This document shows positions 36,669 to 44,961 of a DNA stretch of 64,000 nucleotides, in pieces. The stretch comes from Pelagibius sp965227505 (GTDB taxonomy: Bacteria; Pseudomonadota; Alphaproteobacteria; Kiloniellales; Kiloniellaceae): the NCBI RefSeq assembly GCF_965227505.1, contig NZ_OZ245757.1, positions 496,001 to 560,000 on the forward strand, read 5' to 3'. The notes below the pieces were generated by a model, which made no database searches, was not told the origin of the DNA, and saw only the letters and a list, made by a program, of their open reading frames with translations. How positions within the stretch are numbered: position 1 is the stretch's first letter; each line of letters begins with the position of its first letter. The translations under genes and the position numbers were made by a program.

Positions 36669-38780
36669 ATGCGTAAGGGAAGACGTGGCAGCAAGGGGGC
36701 CACGCCGTTATTTGGTATGTCCGGCCCGCGCAGGGCCGGTGCGTGGGCGTTTGATCTGCGTCCCTCATACGGTGCTGTTCTTGGCAGTGCGGTCCTGGCG
36801 GCCGGGCTGACTTTAGGTATGTCCCCATCCTGGGCGCAGGATTGGGTGCCCGAACTGCAGGGCGCGGAAGACGAAGCCCGCGGCCGCAGCGACCCCATCG
36901 TCATATCGCTTCCGCCGGACCTCGACACCGACGTTTACGCCCGCCTGGCCGTTGAGATCGACGACATCGACATGACCGCCTTCGCCAGCACGGCGCCCGG
37001 TCAGATCACGGTGAGTCCGCCGGAGGCGCTGAGTACGGGCCAGCACACGGTGCGTCTGATCGAACGGGGGGAAGAGGGCAGCATCCTGGAACGCGGTGTC
37101 TGGGTTGTCGAGGTTCGCTTTTCCGAGTTGGTGCGCGACTTTTCCGTCAACGCCGATCTGGCCGGAGAGGTCAACGGCCGCGTTCTCGACGGCGGGCTCT
37201 CCACCCCGTCCCAGCACGTGACCGGGGAGAGTGGCGGCAACCTGGAAGCCGCCGCCGGCGACGAGAACTGGCGCGTCTCGCTGCAGGGCAACTATGTCTA
37301 CAACTCGCAACTGGAACTGGGGCTGAACGAACGCAACCTGGATCTCGGCGAGTATCGCCTCGACGGCGACTTCCAGAACGAGGATTTCTTCGCCGGGCTC
37401 ACCGCCGGCAACCACGATACCGGCATCGAAAGCCTGATCATGTCGAGCTTCAACCGGCGCGGCGTTTCGGTGCGGGCCGGCACTTCCGATGACCGCATCA
37501 GTGCGACCGGTTTCGTTCTGCGCACGGAGTCGATCGTCGGCACCCGGCACGTCCTCGGCATCAGCCACGACGAGGAACGCATCGAAGGCGCATCCATCTC
37601 CGTAAGGCCGATCGAGGCCTTGCAGGACAACATCCTGCTGACCGGCGTCTATTACAGCGGCGAAGGCAGCGACGGGGGCTTCGGCATCGGTGCCGAGGAG
37701 GTGGTCAACGAGGGCGACGGCTGGTCGGTTGCCGCCGACACGCTGTGGTTCGACGAAAGCCTGCGTCTGCGCGGCGAGTTCGCGGAGGCCAGCTTCGACT
37801 TCGATGGCAAGAACGTGGGTTTCGGCGCCGAAACGGCAAACGCCTATTCCGTCTTGGCATCGGTCGAGCCTCTGCGCGGCAGCACTCTCGGCGGCAGCGT
37901 CGTGAACTGGACGGTCGGCGCCGAGCACAGCGTCGTCGACACCTTCTTCCAGAGCCTGGCCAACCCGTCGCTGCAGGCCGACCGCGAGACGACCTCCGCC
38001 TTCAGCCGTTTCTTCTGGGATGAGTTCAGCGCCGACCTCACCGTCAGCCACCAACTCAGCAACGTCGACGACTTCGATTTTCTGCCCACCGACCGGACCA
38101 TCGACGGCTACTTCAACGGCACCTACACACCCTATGTGGAGCCGAGCGAAGACGGCAGCCTGCCGTGGTTCGGCCAGCCGTTCTTCGGTGTGACCGCCAC
38201 GGTGACGGATATCGAAAGGGTCGAGCGGTCGTCGGACTTTCCCGAAGACGACGCCAACAACATCAGCAAGTCGCTGACCCTCAACGCCGGGGCCAACTAC
38301 GAGACCTGGAGCTGGAACCTTTCGCACACGATCTACACCTTCGACGATGAGATCAACGTCAGCAACGACAGCATCAACAATACCACGGGGCTGAGCGGCT
38401 ATTTCCTGATCGACGACTGGCTGACCCTGTCGCCCAGTGTGCAGTACGACGTTTTCGAGGACACGGATAGCGGCAAGGCCAACCGCACCATCAACCTGGG
38501 GCTGGCCACGGATATCACAGTGATCCCCGAGACGCTGTCCGCCAGCCTCTCCTACAATATGAACGTGAGAACCGGCGACGGCGACACACCCGATACCACG
38601 AGCCTCGGCGGCGAGGTGGTCTGGACCCTGCGGGAGCCGGACATCAACACGTTGGGCATTGCTTTGGCCTTCAACGGCTTCATCCAGGAAACCCGGAATG
38701 ACGATTTTGTCAGTGAAGAGGACGATGTGCAGTATCAGGCATTCACGACGCTCCGGCTCTCCTTGCCGGTGAGCTACTGA
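36669..38780 (+). CDS. Outer-membrane beta-barrel protein, first gene of the ECF-subtilase operon
   Basis: A ~700-residue exported protein. A basic N-terminus and hydrophobic core (GSAVLAAGLTLGMSPSWAQD) form a signal peptide. An Ig-like beta region (about residues 45-150) comes next, then some 500 residues of alternating 8-12-residue strands with Asp/Asn-rich turns, ending in the aromatic-terminated strand LRLSLPVSY, a BAM-type insertion signal. It has no TonB box or plug domain and is not a porin that I recognise. The start is uncertain: ATG 36669 is used; TTG 36633 and ATG 36717 are alternatives. The next gene starts 2 bp after the stop. Export to the outer membrane is well supported; function is unknown. 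Confidence 0.78.
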   Translation: MRKGRRGSKGATPLFGMSGPRRAGAWAFDLRPSYGAVLGSAVLAAGLTLGMSPSWAQDWVPELQGAEDEARGRSDPIVISLPPDLDTDVYARLAVEIDDIDMTAFASTAPGQITVSPPEALSTGQHTVRLIERGEEGSILERGVWVVEVRFSELVRDFSVNADLAGEVNGRVLDGGLSTPSQHVTGESGGNLEAAAGDENWRVSLQGNYVYNSQLELGLNERNLDLGEYRLDGDFQNEDFFAGLTAGNHDTGIESLIMSSFNRRGVSVRAGTSDDRISATGFVLRTESIVGTRHVLGISHDEERIEGASISVRPIEALQDNILLTGVYYSGEGSDGGFGIGAEEVVNEGDGWSVAADTLWFDESLRLRGEFAEASFDFDGKNVGFGAETANAYSVLASVEPLRGSTLGGSVVNWTVGAEHSVVDTFFQSLANPSLQADRETTSAFSRFFWDEFSADLTVSHQLSNVDDFDFLPTDRTIDGYFNGTYTPYVEPSEDGSLPWFGQPFFGVTATVTDIERVERSSDFPEDDANNISKSLTLNAGANYETWSWNLSHTIYTFDDEINVSNDSINNTTGLSGYFLIDDWLTLSPSVQYDVFEDTDSGKANRTINLGLATDITVIPETLSASLSYNMNVRTGDGDTPDTTSLGGEVVWTLREPDINTLGIALAFNGFIQETRNDDFVSEEDDVQYQAFTTLRLSLPVSY

Positions 38781-38782
38781 GG

Positions 38783-40000
38783 GTGGCGGCCATGATGAGA
38801 TCTATCGTTGGCATTGCCACGCTGGTGCTCGCCGTCATCGGCATCCTCCTGGCAACCCCGGCCGCGCAGGCTCAGACTGTCGACGTCGACCCGACGCCGG
38901 ATCGGGCGACGATTTCGCTGAACGGCGCGTCAACCGTGACCATCGCCTGGGGGGTCACGCGCAGTGCAACGGCGCCCGGTACGGTCAACGCCCCACCCGC
39001 ACAGCTCTCGGTCGGAGGTTTCAATGCGGGGACCTCCGGCGCCACCCTCTCGCGCGTTTTTCCCACGGCCGGCACCCAGTCCACGACCTTCGTGGAAACC
39101 TTCGTGATACCCCGCGAACTGGCTTTCCGTGCCGCCAGATCCGGCGCCCCGATTCTGGTTTCGCGCACCTTCACTGACATTGCCTTTGGCAGCAACGACA
39201 CCGGTGTTGTGGCGCTCTTCCCGGGCGGTCCGGGGTCTGAACCGTTCTCGATCCGCCGGCTCGACCTTACCTTCGACGACCGCTCGCGCGTGCGGGTGCT
39301 GTCCAAGGGCAGCCGCCTGCGGGCCATCGCGGAGATCAACACGACCGGATCGGGCCTGATCGTCGGACAGTGGGAGGTCGCATCGGCAACGACCACGGCG
39401 GGAACGCCCGTCTTCCGCCCGCTCGCCCTGGTGCGCCAGAACGTCGCCGGGGGCCGGCGCGTCTTCATCACCAGCCCGCCGCTGCCGACGCGCTTCGAAG
39501 GCACCAATCTGGTGCGCCTGAACATCACCGACCCGGCGACCGGCTTCGATGAACCGGAACTGCAGTACTACGTGACGCCGGAAAGCCCCCTGCCCGACCG
39601 GCAACAGCCGCGCCTGCTGTTGATGACCAGCCCCAGCCCCGGCACGCCGCTGACCCTGACGACCCGCTTCGCCTGGCAGGCCGTGCCCGGTGCCAAGGCC
39701 TACAAGCTGGAGTTCTTCCCCGCCGTCCCAGGGCCGGCCCCACCGGCACCCCAGGACGAGATCGTCGCCAGCCTGCCGCTGGACCCGAGCCCGGACCCGC
39801 AACCCGATCCGCCAGGCGGCCGCGCCGCGGGTCCCCTGACCGGGATTGTGCTGCCCGGCGCAGTCACCGAGACGCGGCTGAAGGACTTTACCCTGGCCCA
39901 CCTGCCCGCCCAGCGCCGCTATCGCTGGATCGTCACCGCCATCGGCGAAGACGGCGCCATCCTGGGGGCCAGCGCCATGCAGGAGATCTACAAGCCGTAA
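38783..40000 (+). CDS. Secreted beta-rich protein, paralogue 1
   Basis: The 405-residue protein begins at GTG 38783 (or ATG 38792) and has a Sec signal ending in PAAQAQ. The N-terminal half is beta-sandwich-like (ATISLNGASTVTIAWGVTRS). A central block follows (TAGTPVFRPLALVRQ, then EGTNLVRLNITDPATG), and a C-terminal fibronectin-III-like segment (TRFAWQAVPGAKAYKLEFF) ends in EIYKP. It aligns along its full length with the next gene product, also 405 residues, so the two arose by tandem duplication. It shares a 2-bp gap with the barrel gene, implying co-translation. I do not recognise the family; a surface or periplasmic structural role is inferred. Confidence 0.78.
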   Translation: MAAMMRSIVGIATLVLAVIGILLATPAAQAQTVDVDPTPDRATISLNGASTVTIAWGVTRSATAPGTVNAPPAQLSVGGFNAGTSGATLSRVFPTAGTQSTTFVETFVIPRELAFRAARSGAPILVSRTFTDIAFGSNDTGVVALFPGGPGSEPFSIRRLDLTFDDRSRVRVLSKGSRLRAIAEINTTGSGLIVGQWEVASATTTAGTPVFRPLALVRQNVAGGRRVFITSPPLPTRFEGTNLVRLNITDPATGFDEPELQYYVTPESPLPDRQQPRLLLMTSPSPGTPLTLTTRFAWQAVPGAKAYKLEFFPAVPGPAPPAPQDEIVASLPLDPSPDPQPDPPGGRAAGPLTGIVLPGAVTETRLKDFTLAHLPAQRRYRWIVTAIGEDGAILGASAMQEIYKP

Positions 40001-40072
40001 CACCCTGCCGCACGCCGTCACCCCGTTGAACCCCGGCCTTGGCCAAGGCGACCAATGGGAGAACCGCAGCCA

Positions 40073-40092
40073 AGGCCCGATTGCCCGGGCCT
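40073..40092 (+). other. Intercistronic stem-loop between the two paralogues
   Basis: Perfect seven-base arms (AGGCCCG and CGGGCCT) with a six-base loop lie in the 129-bp gap. No T-run follows, so this is more likely an mRNA stability or processing element than a terminator. A second small self-complementary stretch (GGCCTTGGCCAAGGC) stands just upstream. Confidence 0.45.
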
Positions 40093-40129
40093 CGGCTGTG
40101 CAACGGATCGTTAGGCAAGGAATAGAATC

Positions 40130-41347
40130 ATGCGCTCTCGAGCAACCCGCTTCATTCTCGCACAGGCCACGGCGGCGGCGGCCCTGATGCTTTCAAGCCT
40201 GCCGGCCGCGGCTGCGATCGATTCGGTCGCGCCCTCGCCCGTCAAGGTTCAGGTCGCCGCCACGGGCGCAAGCAGCATTGCCGTCACCTGGCGTGTCGGA
40301 AGATCGTTCATGGCGACGCCGCCGGTGCCTGCCACCATTGAGTCGGCCCGTGCCGAACTGCTGATCGGCGGTGCCGTGGTCGGGACCGTCGGCCGACGCC
40401 TGGGGCAGACCACCGAGGGTGACCTGACGCCGGAGACATTCCTGTTCCGGGAAACCGTCAGCATTCCCAGGGCCGTTGTTTACCGCGCGATCAAGCAGGA
40501 AAGCCCCATTGTGATCCGCCGCGTCTTCGCGGACAGCGCCGAACTCGCCGAGACGGAAGACGGTGAGGTCCTGGTGGTCCCCGCCGGGCCCGGCTCCGCG
40601 GCGTTCTCGATCCAGCGCGTCTCTCTCTCCTTCTTTGACGATTCCCGCACCCAGGTGCTGTCCAGAAACAGCGAACTGCGCGCCGTCGCCGAGGTGAACA
40701 CCACCGGCGTCAGCCTGCTGACCGGGGTCTGGGAGGTCGCCAGCGGCAGTTCGACGGCCGGCACGCCGGTCTTCCGGCCGCTGACCCTGGTACGCCAGGG
40801 CGTCGCCTCCAGCGGTCGAACGGTGCTGACCTCTCCGCGCCTGCCGACGGCGACGGAAGGGACAAACCTGGTGCGGTTTCGCATCACCAACCCCGAGACC
40901 GAGCTGCAGCAGCCCATACTGCAGTACTATGTGACGCCGACCAGCACGACCGTCGCGGTGAATCCCTTGCGTGAAATCCTGGTGTCGGAGCCGCGTGCCG
41001 GCGCAGCCCTGACCGAGGATACGCGTTTTGCCTGGACCGCACTGCCGGGTACGGCGACCTATCACCTGGAGCTCTTTGCCGCACCCGCCGGCCCTGCCGG
41101 GCCCGTCGATACGCAGGCCCTGCAAAGCGAGATTCCCTCCGATCCGTCACCGGATACGGAAAAAACCGACGGTCAGGTTGCGCTTGCCGGCATTTTTGTG
41201 CAGGGCAGCGAAACCGCGGCCCGTCTGGCCGACTTCACCCTCGCCCAGTTGCCGGGCGATCGCCGCTATCTCTGGAAGGTCAGCGCAATTGATGCTAAGG
41301 GCGCTGTCATCGGGTCCAGTTCGGTCAGGGAGATCTACAAACCTTAG
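40130..41347 (+). CDS. Secreted beta-rich protein, paralogue 2
   Basis: This 405-residue exported protein has a signal peptide (ATAAAALMLSSLPAAAA). It matches paralogue 1 block for block: SSIAVTWRVGRS, STAGTPVFRPLTLVRQ, EGTNLVRFRITNP, LQYYVTP, TRFAWTALPGTATYHLELF, and the same EIYKP ending. Divergence between copies is substantial, so the duplication is old and both are probably retained for separate roles. The sigma-factor gene begins 42 bp downstream on the same strand. Confidence 0.78.
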   Translation: MRSRATRFILAQATAAAALMLSSLPAAAAIDSVAPSPVKVQVAATGASSIAVTWRVGRSFMATPPVPATIESARAELLIGGAVVGTVGRRLGQTTEGDLTPETFLFRETVSIPRAVVYRAIKQESPIVIRRVFADSAELAETEDGEVLVVPAGPGSAAFSIQRVSLSFFDDSRTQVLSRNSELRAVAEVNTTGVSLLTGVWEVASGSSTAGTPVFRPLTLVRQGVASSGRTVLTSPRLPTATEGTNLVRFRITNPETELQQPILQYYVTPTSTTVAVNPLREILVSEPRAGAALTEDTRFAWTALPGTATYHLELFAAPAGPAGPVDTQALQSEIPSDPSPDTEKTDGQVALAGIFVQGSETAARLADFTLAQLPGDRRYLWKVSAIDAKGAVIGSSSVREIYKP

Positions 41348-41389
41348 GCGTCCTCGGACCCGGGTCGCCGCTTGCCGTGAGGACTTCTC

Positions 41390-41944
41390 TTGACACAAGA
41401 CGATCGAGAGCTGCTTCGTCGCATGGCCAACGGCGACCAAACCGCCTTGGACGACTTTTACCGGCAGTACGAAGGTCGCGTTTACCGCTTTATCCGGTCA
41501 AAATTGAACGATTCCTTCGATGCCGCCGACGTACTGAACGAGGTCATGTTCGAGGTCTGGCGCAGCGCCGGGCGCTTTGAAGGACGATCCGCGGTGAGCA
41601 CATGGGTTTTGGGTATCGCTCACCACAAGGCAATCGACCGGATACGCCGACGCAAGCCAGGTGAGAGCGTGGAGCTGGACCCGGAAATCGCAGAAGACGA
41701 CTCACCGGATCCCGCAGAAACGCTCTCCGCAGCCCAGAATGCCGAGCAAGTGCGTCACTGTGTCGATCAACTCTCAGAGGCGCACCGCAGCGTGGTTCAT
41801 CTGGCGTTCTTCGAAGACCTCCCCTACGGCGATATAGCCTCCATCGTGGGCTGTCCCGAGGGAACGGTGAAGACAAGAATGTTTCACGCGAAGAAGGCAC
41901 TGATGAAGTGCCTCGCGGGGCTCAAAGAGATGGGACTGTTGTGA
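41390..41944 (+). CDS. ECF-type RNA polymerase sigma factor
   Basis: The 184-residue protein has region 2 (FYRQYEGRVYRFIRSKL, then DAADVLNEVMFEVWRSAGRFEG) and region 4 (LSEAHRSVVHLAFFEDLPYG, then GCPEGTVKTRMFHAKKAL) typical of extracytoplasmic-function sigma factors. I chose TTG 41390, with GAGGA six bases upstream. Its stop overlaps the start of the anti-sigma gene by one base (TGATG). It should direct RNA polymerase to its own regulon, which may include this operon. The trigger is unknown. Confidence 0.92.
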   Translation: MTQDDRELLRRMANGDQTALDDFYRQYEGRVYRFIRSKLNDSFDAADVLNEVMFEVWRSAGRFEGRSAVSTWVLGIAHHKAIDRIRRRKPGESVELDPEIAEDDSPDPAETLSAAQNAEQVRHCVDQLSEAHRSVVHLAFFEDLPYGDIASIVGCPEGTVKTRMFHAKKALMKCLAGLKEMGLL

Positions 41945-42561
41945 TGGCTGAGAACGGAAAACGAGACGAGGACCTGGACCTCCTCCTCCCGTGGTATGTG
42001 AACGGCACCTTGAGCGCCGAGGAGCAGCGGGCGGTCGAGGCCTACCTGGAAACCAGCGCGCATGCGCGCGACGAGGTCGCCCTGCTCTCGGCCATGCGCC
42101 AGCAGGTGAAGGACGAGAGCATCGAAAACAGCCCCGGCGAGCTGGGCCTGAAGCGCCTGCGGCGGGAGATCAGCCTCGGCGATCAGCAGGCGCCGGCGCC
42201 CGCCGAAACCGACAAGGTCGTCTCCATCGCTTCCTGGTGGCGCCCGCTGGCCGTTGCCGCCTGCCTGGCCGTGGTCATTCAGGCGGGCGTGATCGTAACC
42301 GGCGGGCCGGACGGCGATACGACGATCGCGACAGGCCCCAACCCAGCGGTTCTCCAGGTCACCTTCGAGCCTACGGCGACGGAGCAGGAGATCCGGGAAG
42401 TCCTCCAGGCGGCCGGCACGTCGATTGCCGGGGGCCCCAGTGCTCTTGGAATCTACGACCTGAGCCTGCAAGCTGCTGACGGCGGCTCCGCCGAGATCGA
42501 AGCCGCGCTTGCAGCGCTGCGCGCTCGCGGCGACGTCGTGACCTTCGCCGAAAGGAACTGA
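41944..42561 (+). CDS. Membrane anti-sigma factor without visible zinc-finger residues
   Basis: The 205-residue protein begins with a cytoplasmic helical segment (LLLPWYVNGTLSAEEQRAVE) that resembles the anti-sigma domain but lacks the HxxxCxxC zinc ligands. One transmembrane helix follows (about 98-119). The periplasmic part (137-205) has a predicted beta-alpha-beta-beta-alpha-beta pattern: VLQVTFEP, TEQEIREVLQAAG, GIYDLSL, EIEAALAALRARG, DVVTFAE. That pattern matches the I9-type subtilase propeptide fold and the pro-region of the protease encoded 3 bp downstream. The ATG at 41944 is coupled to the sigma stop. It should hold the sigma factor until the periplasmic domain is altered. Confidence 0.82.
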   Translation: MAENGKRDEDLDLLLPWYVNGTLSAEEQRAVEAYLETSAHARDEVALLSAMRQQVKDESIENSPGELGLKRLRREISLGDQQAPAPAETDKVVSIASWWRPLAVAACLAVVIQAGVIVTGGPDGDTTIATGPNPAVLQVTFEPTATEQEIREVLQAAGTSIAGGPSALGIYDLSLQAADGGSAEIEAALAALRARGDVVTFAERN

Positions 42562-42564
42562 CTC

Positions 42565-44244
42565 GTGCGGGGTGTCCTGCGGATTGTCGGCTTGGTTGCC
42601 TTGCTGTTCGGTCTTGCCGATACGGCGGCCGCGCAGGTTCCGACCACCGACCAGGGCGCCGCACCGCGGATCACGGGCATCGGTGTGGTCCGCTGTGTCG
42701 AGCCCGGCGACCGCATCGCCGTGCGCGGCAGCAATTTCGGACGCGCCGGCGGCAAGTCGCTGATCATGCGGGACTCCGCCCATCGCGTCGAACTGCCGAT
42801 CACCCGCTGGACGGACCGCAGTATCCTGGCAACCGTACCGCGCAGCCAGCAGTTGGTGCCCGGCAGTTGGTACGAACTGGGCATCGAGGACCGCAGCGGA
42901 AACTGGACCAGCGCGCAACGCCGCCCGCTGCAGATCTGCCCGCCCACGCGGCCGCAATCCGATTCCGCCGGCATTCCCATCGACCCGCAGCGCGCCACCA
43001 TCGATCCGAACCGGCGGCCCGGCACGCGCGAACCGGGCAATCGCCCGCAGCAGGCCGACCGTCCGCGCCAGCCAAACCGCCCCGCCCCGCAAACGCCGGG
43101 AGGCACGACCGAGCGCCCGGCGCCGCCGACCCTGCCGGGTCTTCCGCCGCCGCCGGCGCAGGCTGCCGGAGCGGACCAGGAAGACGACGAGGTTCTGGTT
43201 ATCACCGGCAGCCTCCAGGATGCCACGGCCCTGGCGCAGCAGTTGACGGGCCAGGGTTACGCCGTCCGGTCCCTTCAGGAACTGCCTGTCCTGGGCTTTG
43301 CCCTCATGCGCCTCGGCATCCCGGGCGGTCAGGACGTGCCGACCGCGCTGGATTCCCTGCGCCAGAGTTTCCCGACCACCCTCTTCGACGCCAACACGCT
43401 CTACGGCCCGCAGGCGGCCGCCGAGCCCAGGCACTATGCCAAGGATCTGATCGGCTGGCCGGAGCCGCTGCAGGACTGCCGGCTGGAGGTCGACGTCGGC
43501 CTCGTTGACACCGTGGTCGACCGCAGCCACCCGGCCTTGCAGGACAGCCGCCTGCTCGCGAAGAACTTCCTCACCTCCGGCCTTAAACCCGCACCGCCCG
43601 ACCACGGCACGGCAATCGCCTCTCTGATTGTCGGCAACCCCAGGTCCAACACTGCCGGCCTCGTTCCCTCCGCCCGTCTCTACGCGGCGGCGATTTTCGG
43701 TTTAAGGGACAACGACCGCGTGGTGGGCACCACCGACTCCATTGCCCGCGCCATCGACTGGCTGGGCCAGCAGGGCGTACGCATCGTCAATCTCAGCCTC
43801 TCCGGGCCCAGCAACCAGGTCCTGCGACTGACCATGGAGCGTGCTCACGAAAGCGGCATGATCCTGATCGCGGCCGCCGGCAACGAAGGCCCCAATGCCG
43901 CGCCGGTCTTTCCCGCCGGCTATGCACCGGTCTTGGCGGTCACGGCCGTCGACGCTGCGCTGCAGCCTTACACCGAGGCAAACCGAGGCGATTACATCGA
44001 TCTCGCAGCGCCGGGCGTGGACGTCTGGAGCGCCCGCAGCGGGCGCGGCGGCCGCTACAGCAGCGGCACCTCATTTGCCGCGCCTTTCGTCGCAGCCTCC
44101 GCCGCCGTCCTGCTGGCGCTTGAGCCGGACGTCTCCGCCGAGGCGATGCGGCAGCGCCTGACGGACTCCGCCCGCGACCTGGGCTCACCGGGACGCGACA
44201 GCACCTTCGGTTGGGGCCTGCTGCAACAGCCCTCAGGCTGCTAG
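42565..44244 (+). CDS. Exported subtilisin-like serine protease with IPT/TIG and I9-like pro-region
   Basis: The 559-residue protein has a GTG start, a signal peptide (ALLFGLADTAAAQ), an IPT/TIG-like Ig domain (about 33-120, PRITGIGVVRCVEPGDRIAV), a Pro-rich linker (120-205), an I9-like pro-region (207-285), then the S8 catalytic domain. The triad is complete: Asp315 in LVDTVVD, His347 in DHGTA, Ser503 in GTSFAAP. Membrane anchors are absent, so it acts in the periplasm or outside. It ends six bases from the convergent mtgA stop. The likely target is the anti-sigma factor, the barrel or the paralogues; this is inference from context. Confidence 0.9.
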   Translation: MRGVLRIVGLVALLFGLADTAAAQVPTTDQGAAPRITGIGVVRCVEPGDRIAVRGSNFGRAGGKSLIMRDSAHRVELPITRWTDRSILATVPRSQQLVPGSWYELGIEDRSGNWTSAQRRPLQICPPTRPQSDSAGIPIDPQRATIDPNRRPGTREPGNRPQQADRPRQPNRPAPQTPGGTTERPAPPTLPGLPPPPAQAAGADQEDDEVLVITGSLQDATALAQQLTGQGYAVRSLQELPVLGFALMRLGIPGGQDVPTALDSLRQSFPTTLFDANTLYGPQAAAEPRHYAKDLIGWPEPLQDCRLEVDVGLVDTVVDRSHPALQDSRLLAKNFLTSGLKPAPPDHGTAIASLIVGNPRSNTAGLVPSARLYAAAIFGLRDNDRVVGTTDSIARAIDWLGQQGVRIVNLSLSGPSNQVLRLTMERAHESGMILIAAAGNEGPNAAPVFPAGYAPVLAVTAVDAALQPYTEANRGDYIDLAAPGVDVWSARSGRGGRYSSGTSFAAPFVAASAAVLLALEPDVSAEAMRQRLTDSARDLGSPGRDSTFGWGLLQQPSGC

Positions 44245-44250
44245 AGCAGA

Positions 44251-44937
44251 TCAGCCGCCGATACAGTCCAGCAGAGGACCCAACTGCCCCACCCTCTTGC
44301 GGATCGTCGCGGCACGCCCGGCGACATAGTCCCCCGGCGGGTTGGCGCGCCAATTCAACGGGCTGGGCAGCACGGCAACCAGTTGGGACGCCTGACGCAG
44401 GCTGAGGTCCTTTGCGCTGGTGCGGAAGTTGGCGCGGGCCGCAGCCTCGACCCCGTAGATCCCGGGGCCCCATTCGGCGATGTTCAGATAGACCTCAAGA
44501 ATGCGCTGCTTGGGCCAGAGCACCTCCAAGGCCGTTGTCAGCGGCAACTCCAGGACTTTGCGCAGGATCGAGCGCTTCGGCCAGAGGAAGAGGTTTTTCG
44601 CGGTCTGCATCGAGATGGTGCTGCCGCCGCCCGCACGCCGACCCTCGGCATAGGCCTTGACGGCCGATTCCAGAGATCCCCAGTCGAAGCCATCGTGCTC
44701 GCAGAACAGGTTGTCTTCCGCCGCGACGGCGGCACGCTTCAGGTGCGGGCTGATCTCGTCCCAAGACACCCAGTCCCTGGTCAAGCCCTGTCCTTCCACC
44801 AGTCGGATGACCATCAGGGGCGTGATCGGCGGCGGCACGAAACGGTAAACCACTGTCAGCGCCAGCGGCGCAAAGAGGACAACGAGGAGCCCCCAGATGA
44901 TCCAACGCCGGAACCTGAACAGGACGCGTCTGATCAT
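44251..44937 (-). CDS. mtgA: Monofunctional biosynthetic peptidoglycan transglycosylase
   Basis: This glycosyltransferase-51 enzyme polymerises lipid II into glycan strands. The 228-residue protein has one N-terminal transmembrane helix (WIIWGLLVVLFAPLALTVV). The family motifs are AEDNLFCEHDGFDW (catalytic Glu), GGSTISMQTAKNLFLW, KVLELPLTTALE and RILEVYLNIAEWG. It has no transpeptidase domain. It follows the coiled-coil membrane protein gene on the minus strand (24 bp), so the two may be co-transcribed. Confidence 0.95.
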   Translation of the reverse strand: MIRRVLFRFRRWIIWGLLVVLFAPLALTVVYRFVPPPITPLMVIRLVEGQGLTRDWVSWDEISPHLKRAAVAAEDNLFCEHDGFDWGSLESAVKAYAEGRRAGGGSTISMQTAKNLFLWPKRSILRKVLELPLTTALEVLWPKQRILEVYLNIAEWGPGIYGVEAAARANFRTSAKDLSLRQASQLVAVLPSPLNWRANPPGDYVAGRAATIRKRVGQLGPLLDCIGG

Positions 44938-44961
44938 CGGCCGCCGCGCCGCCGGCCGGTC

